NCBI GenBank assembly: GCA_029532415.1
Contig: JAQOTA010000031.1
Coordinates: 248,001-312,000 of the forward strand
Direction of reading: 5' to 3'
DNA length: 64,000 nucleotides
Source: Marasmius tenuissimus
Lineage: Eukaryota; Basidiomycota; Agaricomycetes; Agaricales; Marasmiaceae
In this document: one piece after another, positions 55,603 through 64,000 of the stretch
Layout of the letters: each line of letters opens with the position of its first letter
How positions within the stretch are numbered: position 1 is the stretch's first letter
Notes under the pieces: generated by a model
The model's database searches: none
What the model saw: only the letters and a program-made list of their open reading frames with translations
Told to the model about the DNA's origin: nothing
Made by a program: the position numbers and the translations under genes

Positions 55603-58357
55603 CTAAAACGTCTCCTCCTCATCCGCCGGTTGTGCGTTGGGGTCTGGTACTTCGAATCCTTCCTATAGAACGGAAAGAGAAGGATGGGTCAGTATCGGTC
55701 TTGAGCACGGGAAAACACAAAACAAGTAGAAAAAGCGGAAAAGTAAAAAAAGAAGCAGCGCCAATACGCTCCGTAATCCTCTATGTACATCATGATCCAC
55801 AGGAGCCAAACCCAAATTAAAAACGTAACTTGGGAAACAGAAAAACAAAGATATCCACCCGACGCCCACAGCACCCGCCTCCCTGCGATGACAACGAGAT
55901 TGGAGGTAGAGAGGGAGGGAGGGGTAGCAATCGACAGAATTAGGAATAGTCCCGCCCGAGGGGAGGAACCGAAATGAATGACAAGGCAAGGTAAGAAAAA
56001 AAACGCAGGCTGGCAACCAAAACATTGCCGCCAATCGCCAATCCTTGACCCCGGAGATTAACGTTTTTCGGGATATGAATGTGCTACGAGCGAAAAAGGA
56101 CCGGGGTGAAAAGGTAAAAGGGTAGGGAGGTGGGCTAAGACAGTAGTGGCGGGGGGAATGGACCCGCATAGCTTCCATGCCACGAACTGGAGGGAGCATG
56201 AAGGTAAGAAGGAAAAAATAGGCAACAAAATAATCCCGGGTGGCGGCTAAGATGACACGGGGTCGAGAAAAAGAAAGCGACGACCATGGTTTCGATCACC
56301 CAGCGTCATCGCCAAAGTCGGTGGCGGATTATACGGTTTCGCTAGGACGATTGCTCGAACAGCCAACTGTGCACCCGTTCGGACTGAGCCGAAATGGACG
56401 CGCAACAGGAGAAACATGGCAACGGCGCAGGAGAAGGAAGTGGAAGGCGCCGACGCTAACGTCGGTGGCGGACATATGGCGTCGATCTGGCACATGGAAG
56501 ATGGCATAGGTCTGCCTCCGCAGCCCTGGAAAACAGGCGAGAGGGAAATGGCAGCGCGTGAATAAAGTGAAGGAGGGGTATAGGTATGAAGGAAGATAAA
56601 CTGCGAAGTGAGATCCCCGGAGTCAAAAAAAGAAAAGCGGGGACTGGGCTTTCGATCATCCAGAAGTGTATAACGCGCACATCGCGATACAGGTCATCTA
56701 GCGAACACTACCCCGATAGCCATCGTGCTCGAGCAAGACGAGAACAACGAAGAGAAGTAAGACGAATAAAGCAAAGAGATGAGGGTTGTGAGCATGGATG
56801 ACACAAGGCAGGCTAGTGACTCATTGAAACATGGCAATGGCAAGATAGCCCACGTATTGCCATGAACCACAGGAAGGATAGGTATGAATGAAAAGATACA
56901 CGGGAAAATGATCCCCGAGTATGGTCGTGGAGTCAAAAGAAGAAAGCGGCGACCAGGTTCCCGGTCACCCAGAATTGTAAGAAGCGCCAACGCCAACGTC
57001 GGTGGCGGACATATGGCGTCGATCAGGACGCATGAGAGATGACAAAGGTCATCTCGCGAACACTGCCGACAGCCTTCGTGCACAGTACGGAAGGAGCCGA
57101 GATAGAAGGAGAACAAGAGCAAGTTGGAAACAGTGCAGAGGATGAACAAGAGAAGAAACGAAGGGAAGAAGCACGACAACAAGTAAGAGATAGAAGTTGT
57201 GGGCAAAAATGGCACAAGGTGACAGCAAGGCGAAAGAGGGTAGAATTCCAAACGTGAAAACGTCGAGTGATAACAGGCGTCCGAAGCATGGACGCCAGCG
57301 TAAAAGGGGACCAACGCACCTCAGTGCTGTACAGAATCGCTTGGATCTGCTTCAATGTTGCATCTTCTTTTCCTTCTGCTTCCAGTGCTTCCGCTTGTTG
57401 CTGTACAAGGATCTCTATGTCTCTGAGCTATTGATGCGCACGCGCATGCAGAGCCAACGGGAATTGGAGGATAGAGAAAGGTGGCCACACCCGGTCAGTG
57501 ACATCCTATGGAGGAATACGTAGACAACCGCACCTTTTCAAAGTAGAAATCCCTCTCCTTCTCCAGTCCCTCCAAATGCCCACTCAACTCCTTAACCTGA
57601 GTCTGCAGATGCTGAACCAGAGCGTCGTTCTGAGGTTGCGCCGAGCCTGAACGGTGTCCTCCAATAGGCGTCTTGCCGCCTGACCGAGTACCAGCGCTGA
57701 GCCCACCAGCTCTACTACCCCCTCCGAGCGGAGCAATGGTCGCCGGGGTATCTGTCGGTGCACCTTTCCTCCTCGCAACAGGGTCATATCCCTGCCCACC
57801 GTAGTTCTGGTCCCAGAACCGCTTCATCCATTGAAGGAATTCGAGGTTGTCCTGCATCTTGCACTTGACCAGTTTATCGACCGGAATCGGCTGTTAAACC
57901 AGTTAAAGATGGATGAACGGAGTGTAGATGGCTGGGAGGGACGCACCTTTTCTATCTTCTTCGCCTTGAACACATTTTGTAGGACTTTGAAGTTGGCAAT
58001 GTACTCGTATTCATGCTTTGCATTCATCTTGACTCGAGTCATGGGTATATCGCCTAATTTTCGTGGCCCAGTTTTCATTTTTTTAGAGTTGAGCGGCGCG
58101 AAAGATCGCACGCGATATACCAGCATAGCGAGCAAAACGACCAAGATGAGAGCACAAACAAGACAGATAGAACACAGAAGATGAGGGAAACACGAAATCA
58201 GTACCGTTCTGGTCACAGAAAAGGTCATTGAAAACGCACCATAGACTGAATCCAAAATCTGACAATAAGCTCCTCCAGTACCGCATTGTTCAACTTTTGT
58301 ATAGTTGATTTGAAGGAGTTCGTTGAGCCATGCGAGCAAGTCTGTTCTTGAGGTCAT
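55603..58357 (-). CDS. mal3-like: EB1/Mal3/Bim1 microtubule plus-end binding protein
   Basis: Five exons: 58357-58240, 58053-57947, 57890-57534, 57427-57320 and 55662-55603, giving 249 aa. The calponin-homology domain is spread over exons 1-3 ([20 protein letters not shown], then [28 protein letters not shown], then [19 protein letters not shown] and FWDQNYGG). A Gly/Ser/Pro linker follows. The EB1 dimerisation coiled coil reads [20 protein letters not shown], with [12 protein letters not shown] next. The final exon encodes [19 protein letters not shown] and stop, an acidic EEY/F-like tail used to bind CAP-Gly proteins. Length and order are normal for the family, and the protein tracks growing microtubule ends. 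The last intron is 1,657 bases, far longer than others here. Confidence 0.92.
56240..57260. repeat. three diverged ~330-bp direct repeats inside an EB1 intron
   Basis: Three blocks (about 56.25-56.52, 56.59-56.83 and 56.9-57.24 kb) share motifs in the same order: GTCAAAA..AGAAAGCGGCGACC, then a TCACCCAG-type block, GTCGGTGGCGGACATATGGC (first and third copies), GGTCATCT.GCGAACACT (second and third) and TTGTG.GCA..ATG.CACAAGG. This suggests the intron grew by segmental duplication. No coding capacity seen. Confidence 0.6.
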
Positions 58358-58993
58358 TTTGGCAGAGAGGTTCGAAGGAGGAGGAGGATGGTGGTGAAAG
58401 ATTGACCTGGACCAACGACACTGACGGTGACAATGAGAGTGAACAGTGAGATAGGGTTAGGGCTCTCAGCGCGTGACGTGATGGCAGGAGTGTGGTTAGG
58501 GTTCGGTAATTAAATTTTTGGCAGGGTCGAGGTGGGAATCTTTGCCCGACGCTAACAAAGTCCGACTGTCGACCAAGGTTCGCTCTGCACCGTGACCTTG
58601 TAGTCATGCCTCACCAAGCCTCAACAACTCATGTCCCTCATTTCTTCGTGCATTATTAGGCGAACGGTGCTACTACACCGGAAAATATCATATCATGGCC
58701 GCAAGAATAGTCCTCAAATCCATCACCCACTAGGCCAAGTCAAATCCCGTGACCGGGAACTGAAGCTACTGAAGCTCGATTCGACTGTCTCCCATTCGCG
58801 CAAGACTGGAGAATTTTAATATCCTCCTCTGGAATCTCGGACTCCTCGGGGACTACATGGCCACGACTAACACAATACATTCTGCTGATAGCAATCCAAT
58901 TGATCCTACTTATCGCGGCATCGCCCTACAAGCTTCAACACTTTGTATCTCTGAACCAAGCCTCCACTCCTCCTGCGGACGGGCTATTTTTTC
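58358..58993. other. EB1 upstream region
   Basis: Carries the EB1 promoter on the minus strand. Open frames on the plus strand lack features. No TATA box was recognised. Confidence 0.4.
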
Positions 58994-59363
58994 TTACAGC
59001 CGTTGTAATAATTGTAGACGCTTTTTCATTTTTTCTAGTTCCGCGCCTTTGTTTATACCAAACACCCTGATTTGGAAGGAGTCGGGACACACATCACTCA
59101 AAGCGCCAGCTCTACCTCGGCGGGGAACAGCTAGAGGCTTCTCTTCCCCATAACATCGAGAACAATGGGTGCAGACACCCAGTACCCAAGCGAGAGATAT
59201 GATTCTCTAAGCTGAACGCTGTTGTTCGAGTCCTTGTACCTTTGGGTACCGTGTGAGCGTCGGGCCCGCCCTGTCCAAATCGGGGTAGATTGTGTTTGGT
59301 ATAAATAGAAACGCGGAATAAGAAAAAATGAAAAAGCATCTACAGTTATTACAACGGCTGTAA
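58994..59363. repeat. inverted repeat with ~95-bp arms
   Basis: TTACAGCCGTTGTAATAATT.. from 58994 matches the complement of sequence ending GGCTGTAA at 59363. The shared blocks are GCTTTTTCATTTTTTCT and TATACCAAACAC, and arms run to about 59090 and from about 59262. Identity is roughly 85-90 percent over the core. The ~170-bp spacer has no gene. Probably a fold-back or MITE-type element; no target duplication was identified. Confidence 0.7.
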
Positions 59364-60435
59364 ACTTCACCGTTCGACAATCAACGTCACATCTGAAACT
59401 GGCCATGGGCGAAATCGCAAATGTCATGCTCGTTGCGATCACTCGCATCCTAATAATAAGTCTAGGTCCCAGGAAGTACCCACATCAATGAAACCCTACT
59501 CGTGATCAATGTCAAGCCTTTCCTCTCCCAGAAGTGCATGGCGGAGAAATAGTGGCGGCGTTACATACCACGTATGTCATGAGACTAAAGCGGGACCCGT
59601 TGTCGCACAGTTCTAGCCTCCTTCTGGGATTGTGTGCGGAGACAACAAAGCTCTAGTAAGCCTTGGGTTCGTACTATATATCCTCCATTCCAGCCTAAGA
59701 TGAGGAGCCCACAGCCTAAAACGCCCTCGGCTTAATTTCCATCCCACCCATTGTCCATCAACTGTCAGATAACGGGACCCAAATTTGCTTGGGAAGGCAT
59801 TGACCCTGACGACGAACGTACTCGCGGGAGGATAAGTAACCCTGGTAAGCCTCGAGATCTTATCACCCTCTTCCCGGGGCCGTAGATTCCCTATCCTTAC
59901 GACCACTCAACTCATCTTTGCGGACATGCGGGCGTAGGTGAGCGGAGAGCGATGGTTATCTCGAGACTCGACTCGACTACCCGGTCGGTGCCTAGCCAAC
60001 GACGTCTAGGTACAAATCTCTGATGTGCATACGCCCCGAGGATCCTCTTTTAGACCGGAGTTAGACCAAGTCAAACATGTTCGACGGAATTGAATGGGCA
60101 ACGTACGCAAACTCTATTCTCACCCCAACGTGTATTGATGCTTGATCCTTAGTGGGGAAACGCAGAATCGCCCGACATTCGAAGAATATAAATGCAGGTT
60201 CAATGTTGCATCCCGTCTTTTTCTCCTTCTCCAGACTCGGCCCCTACAGCGTGGAGTGCGTGTGCAATTTTTTAATCTTTTGACACATAGATAACGTGCG
60301 TTTCATACCTCGCTCTCCGCATTTTCGTTCTTCCTAAAACTTTGACTATTGTCAGGACCGACCTCATCGCTATCGCCCACCCATCTCACTTTTTGGTCTC
60401 AACCTTCTCGTTTTCTCCCCACAACGAGCATTCCA
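59364..60435. other. upstream region of the D-amino-acid oxidase gene
   Basis: No gene recognised. A TATA-like ATATAAATGC occurs at about 60,186, roughly 250 bp before the chosen ATG, and CT-rich leader sequence follows. Confidence 0.4.
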
Positions 60436-61814
60436 ATGGCAATCCAAACGATCCATTTCACTCACAGCCCAAATCCAAGCACAAACACGCCGAATTCAAG
60501 CAACCTACGTCTATGGCACAACATCACCCCACTACCCCATCCATTGATTCCTCCTTCCTCTACTAACACGAAATCTAAACACATTATCGTCGTCGGAGCA
60601 GGCGTAATCGGGCTAACCATCTCTTGGGCTCTCCTAGATCGGGGATACCAAGTCACAGTCATCTCGAAAGATTGGCCTTCATCGTCCTCTTCCTCTACCA
60701 TACACGAAAGGTTAGCATCCCAAGTAGGCGGTGCAGCAATGTGGAGTTACCCCCATTCCTCCTCCTCCTCCACAACGCACAACCACCGAGAAAAACGATG
60801 GAGTACAGACTCCTATCGTATTTGGAGCGACATCGCACTGGCAGCGGCAGGTGGTGGTGGCAAGAAATCCAACCTCTCCGGTGTAACAATGCTTCCTAGC
60901 TCACACTACTTCCCCCACCGAATCGAGGAGAACCAGATAGAGTTGACGCGGATGAACGAGATTCGGGATACTGGCGTTTTTGGGTTCACCCGTGGCGGTG
61001 AGAAGGAACAGAATCGTCTCCTCGTCAACCAGAATGATTTATACCCCGCGTACATCACGATGGACTCGTATACCTTTCTAGTCCCCCATTTTACGACCCA
61101 CGAAACCCTTTCATACCTCCTCTTTCTCATCAAATCGAAGGGTGCTCATCTCCACACTCATCGCATCGAGGGCGACCTTTTCGTGCAGGAACTCGACCTC
61201 CGGAGGAAATGGAACGCAGATGCGATCGTAAATTGTACAGGTATCGGGAGTGTAGAACTCGCAGGCGATCATTCGTGTTATCCGAATCGGGGAGGATTTA
61301 TCAACGTTATCAACGACGGTATTTCCTTCCCCCAGATCAAGCATGGGTTGACCGTTCACCTGGGCAATGGGAGAAAAAAGGGGGGCGTCGTCATCGTACC
61401 CAGAACGAACGGAACGTTACTCGTTGGTGGTAAGCATAGACCGATCTTGTTCGAGTAGATCTTCTTTGATTTTGACGAATGATAGCCTCCTCCGAACCCG
61501 ACAACTGGCATCTAAACCTCACCCTCGACTCACCCGTCATTCAACGTCTCAAGTCCCGCTGCGAAGCCCACCTACCATTCCTCAAGAACGCCCGTATAGA
61601 CCCTAGCCAGCCGATCTCTCAGGGACTCAGACCATCGAGACAGGGGAACGAGGCTCGCGTCGAGCGTGAATCGAGGGAAGTATTCCAGTACGAAAAGACG
61701 CGGGTTCGAAGTATGATCATCCATTCGTATGGTCATGGAGAAGCAGGGTGGACGGTGTCGTGGGGTTGTGCAGGGGATGTGGTTAGACTCGTTGATGAGT
61801 TGTTTGGAGTGTGA
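60436..61814 (+). CDS. FAD-dependent D-amino-acid oxidase
   Basis: Exons 60436-61429 and 61486-61814 (GTAAGC donor, GATAG acceptor) give about 440 aa. It oxidatively deaminates D-amino acids to keto acids, ammonia and hydrogen peroxide. The FAD-binding Rossmann motif HIIVVGAGVIGLTISWALLD starts near residue 49. LASQVGGAAMW corresponds to the flavin/substrate segment. IVPRTNGTLLVGGA carries the family's substrate-binding Arg. The C-terminal GHGEAGWTVSWGCAGD matches the second FAD signature. The Ser-rich stretch WPSSSSSSTIH is an insertion in a loop. The first ATG gives a ~47-aa Pro/Asn/Thr-rich extension before the Rossmann fold, unusual for the family. The C-terminus ELFGV lacks the usual peroxisomal SKL-type signal. 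Confidence 0.88.
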
Positions 61815-63629
61815 TTACACTTTTGGGGGGAGGATAGACTCCGGGTGGATACTTTTTCTTGGGAAGGGTATGTGTTGTGCACTACCGGGTTTTATTATGT
61901 CGTTACCATCTGGGACACTGTGTGTAATGAGTATCGCTCATGAAGTCATTGAGAACTTGGGATATGGAGTATTTGCAGTTCTAGAGTAGTCACAAATGCT
62001 AAGAATGGAGCGTCTTGATCACTAAAGCGTTAAGTGCAAGTCGATATACTTATGACATAGAAAGGATCTCGGACTCGACGTGAGGATTTCAAGCTCTGAG
62101 TTCTGGCAGCGGATTCATCGATCATCCCCAAGAAAAGTCGCACCCCGTGATAGAGCAGATATAAGGGGCAAATTAGGGATGAATATACTAAAAACGCGAG
62201 GGTACTAGGTGTTGACATAGTGTCCATAAAATACGACTATTAGAAGGGGACACGGTTAACCGATAGACCGAAAACATCAGTAGCGTCCGCCAGGGTAATA
62301 TTTCGCTAATTAGAGGGGGAGAGACCTCAACGTCTCCGACATGACCTCTTTTCTCACAGATAATCAGGATTCCGACCTTTATAATCGAACGTAAGGATAG
62401 ATGGCCAATATATCTTCCAAGTGCGTACCACAGCACCGAAGTTTTGAAACTCCAAATCAAGTGCCTCTCGGGAGTCAGATCGTAACACGACCTCTTCCGA
62501 CACGTCGTCTTGGACTACTTGTCATTTGGTAACCTGTCTCGAGTAGCTAAACCTCAGATAAACCGTAGCCATAACGCATCGTTCACGGTTCGACGTTGGA
62601 TTCCCACCTGGTTGTTGGTTCGGACTGATCCGAGACTGTTCCCACGGTTCAGTGCAAAGGGCAAATGCCAAAATTCGGCACTGGGAAAATAATGATCACG
62701 TGGACCGCTCGTGTACTATTCTACACGGCCAAAACTGTAACATGTGTCACCAATATGTCCTTCATTTTATTTGAACCGCGTTGTCATAATATGCTCTAAT
62801 TATTGCCCGGATGTGCTCATGATAAATAGAAATCATCTCCGGTTTGGGCCTCTGCTGTCATCTCGCCGGGGTCCTCTCAGCATGTGTTGGCGACCCATTG
62901 CCCATGTTGTCCCAATATGTGAGAAGTATCCGTACAATATACTGCCCGAGAAATACATATAGGCGAGTAAAGGTTGTGCTCGTCATTGTCGTCATTGTCG
63001 CCGCCGCTGCTCGATGCTGGCCAGTAACCGTCCCTAAATTTCCGGTCTGCATGTAGTCTTGAAAGAAAATAACATTCGTACGATACCGTCCTAATGAATA
63101 CATGGAAGGTAGTACTAAAATTTTATAAACTCAATCCCCCCAGCCCGCCGCCAACCCACAATCCATCAGCCCTCCTCTCAATGTCAGGTAAAAAAAAGGG
63201 TGAAAAGGAGTTGAAACACCCTAAATACCGATATGGGAAGCAAATCGAATACCCCCGTTACAAAGCCGTTGGCCGAGAATCCTGCCATTTGAAGTGGGTG
63301 TTGAGGTGAATATTTGTGACTTGTGGGTGTTTAGGCTTCCCCTTTTATATGCCCGCACCTGGACGTTCTGTATATCTCCCGCTTTCACGAGCCTTTCGTA
63401 TTACTTCAAACTGGACCCAATATGACTCCCATTGTCCTCCTTCCCTATTCTTGGTCTAGTCTAGATTTTTGCCGCTCCAGCATTTCCGTTCCCGCCGAGA
63501 CCTTCAAACAAATGATGCTCAATCCGCCGTTTGTGGTCAACTTACTGTAAAGCGGTGGGGTAGACGGCGATTTCAGTGTATATTTGTTCTCTGCATTTCG
63601 AGAATACTTGGCGGGCTTGGATGTAAAGC
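61815..63629. other. no recognisable gene (1.8 kb)
   Basis: Short open frames only. The stretch from about 63.3 kb is CT-rich and runs into the promoter of the secreted peptide. Confidence 0.45.
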
Positions 63630-63637
63630 TATAAAAG
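63630..63637 (+). promoter_or_regulatory. TATA box of the secreted-peptide gene
   Basis: TATAAAAG lies 88 bp upstream of the ATG. The region between it and the ATG (CAGTTGTTTTGATTC, CTCTCGTC) is partly conserved upstream of the paralogue at 24.6 kb, whose TATA equivalent is weaker. Confidence 0.6.
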
Positions 63638-63717
63638 CACCTAGCACTATACACAACATATCTCACAACACCTCAGTTGTTTTGATTCATCTTTCTCTCG
63701 TCGAGTCTTTATCAATC

Positions 63718-63977
63718 ATGCGCTTTGCTGCTATTGCATTCGTCCTCGCTGCGGTCGGCTTTGTTGCTGCCAATCCGCTGGCCCCTCGACAAGATCAGGA
63801 AGAACCGATTTGTTAGTAGCGTCCCCTGCTCTTCTTCGTGTCACTCTGGATGCTGACAGGGACTGATATCTCCTCAATTAGCTTGCGCAAATGGAAGTGT
63901 GAGTGATAATCATCTTCTCGATGCATTCAATCACGAGCTCATATATATATTCGCTTTGACAGGGATGTAAATCTTGA
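63718..63977 (+). CDS. 41-aa secreted cysteine peptide (paralogue of 24.4 kb gene)
   Basis: Exons 63718-63811 (94 bases), 63882-63898 (17 bases) and 63963-63977 join in phase. The N-terminal signal peptide MRFAAIAFVLAAVGFVAANP is followed by LAPRQDQEEPI, then SCANGS and GCKS with a TGA stop. Exon lengths, phases and most residues match the copy at 24,362-24,624; the C-terminal exon is two residues shorter. The mature peptide is about 20 residues with two cysteines. Secretion is predicted from sequence; the function is unknown. The tiny 17-base exon makes automated gene finders likely to miss or mis-splice it. Confidence 0.7.
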
Positions 63978-64000
63978 CCCTGACCAGTGACCATTATCTT

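Overview
The window is nuclear DNA of a filamentous fungus, almost certainly a mushroom-forming basidiomycete (Agaricomycetes). Genes are cut by many short GT-AG introns of about 45-85 bases. There is a KDZ transposase with a CxC2-type cysteine cluster, a lineage-typical family of uncharacterised proteins, Ty1/copia elements and tiny secreted peptides. No bacterial operon, rRNA, tRNA or CRISPR array was seen.

Layout. 1-9.4 kb: little recognisable coding; a fold-back repeat (1.7-2.4 kb), a probable multi-exon membrane protein (2.6-4.5 kb, minus) and a decayed copy (8.2-8.7 kb) of a Cys-rich gene found again at 44.3-45.0 kb. 9.4-24.3 kb: a compact block that looks like one large DNA transposon. 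It holds a complete GIY-YIG (T5orf172/MUG113-type) protein, a multi-exon KDZ transposase with its D, D and E residues, an acidic-repeat protein with a premature stop, a divergent 690-aa protein, a 164-aa protein with two tandem PCNA-binding (PIP-box) motifs, and a homeodomain-like protein. Clusters of the hexamer CTTGAG/CTCAAG lie at both edges in opposite orientation.

24.36-24.62 kb: a 43-aa secreted Cys peptide (minus), paralogous to one at 63.7 kb. 26.9-40.6 kb: a nest of retroelements. Copia element A (minus) is split by solo LTR C1; C1 is split by copia element B (plus); B is split by solo LTR C2; C2 is split by solo LTR E2. A second solo LTR of family E sits in the gag of A. All five insertions except A itself have perfect 5-bp target duplications. 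Both copia elements are dead; many of their stops are TGA where CGA (Arg) is expected.

40.6-51 kb: F-box gene remnant, a 187-bp MITE with a TTA target duplication, the Cys-rich gene, and long stretches without recognisable genes. 51-64 kb: ordinary host genes: a monocarboxylate-type MFS transporter, an EB1/Mal3 microtubule plus-end protein whose last 19 residues lie beyond a 1.66-kb intron, a D-amino-acid oxidase and the second secreted peptide.

The most interesting hypothesis is that the 9.4-24.3 kb block is a cargo-bearing KDZ element combining a transposase, a GIY-YIG nuclease-like protein, a DNA-binding protein and a double PIP-box protein that could dock on the replication clamp. Gene calls are direct readings of the sequence; the idea that they form one mobile unit is inference.
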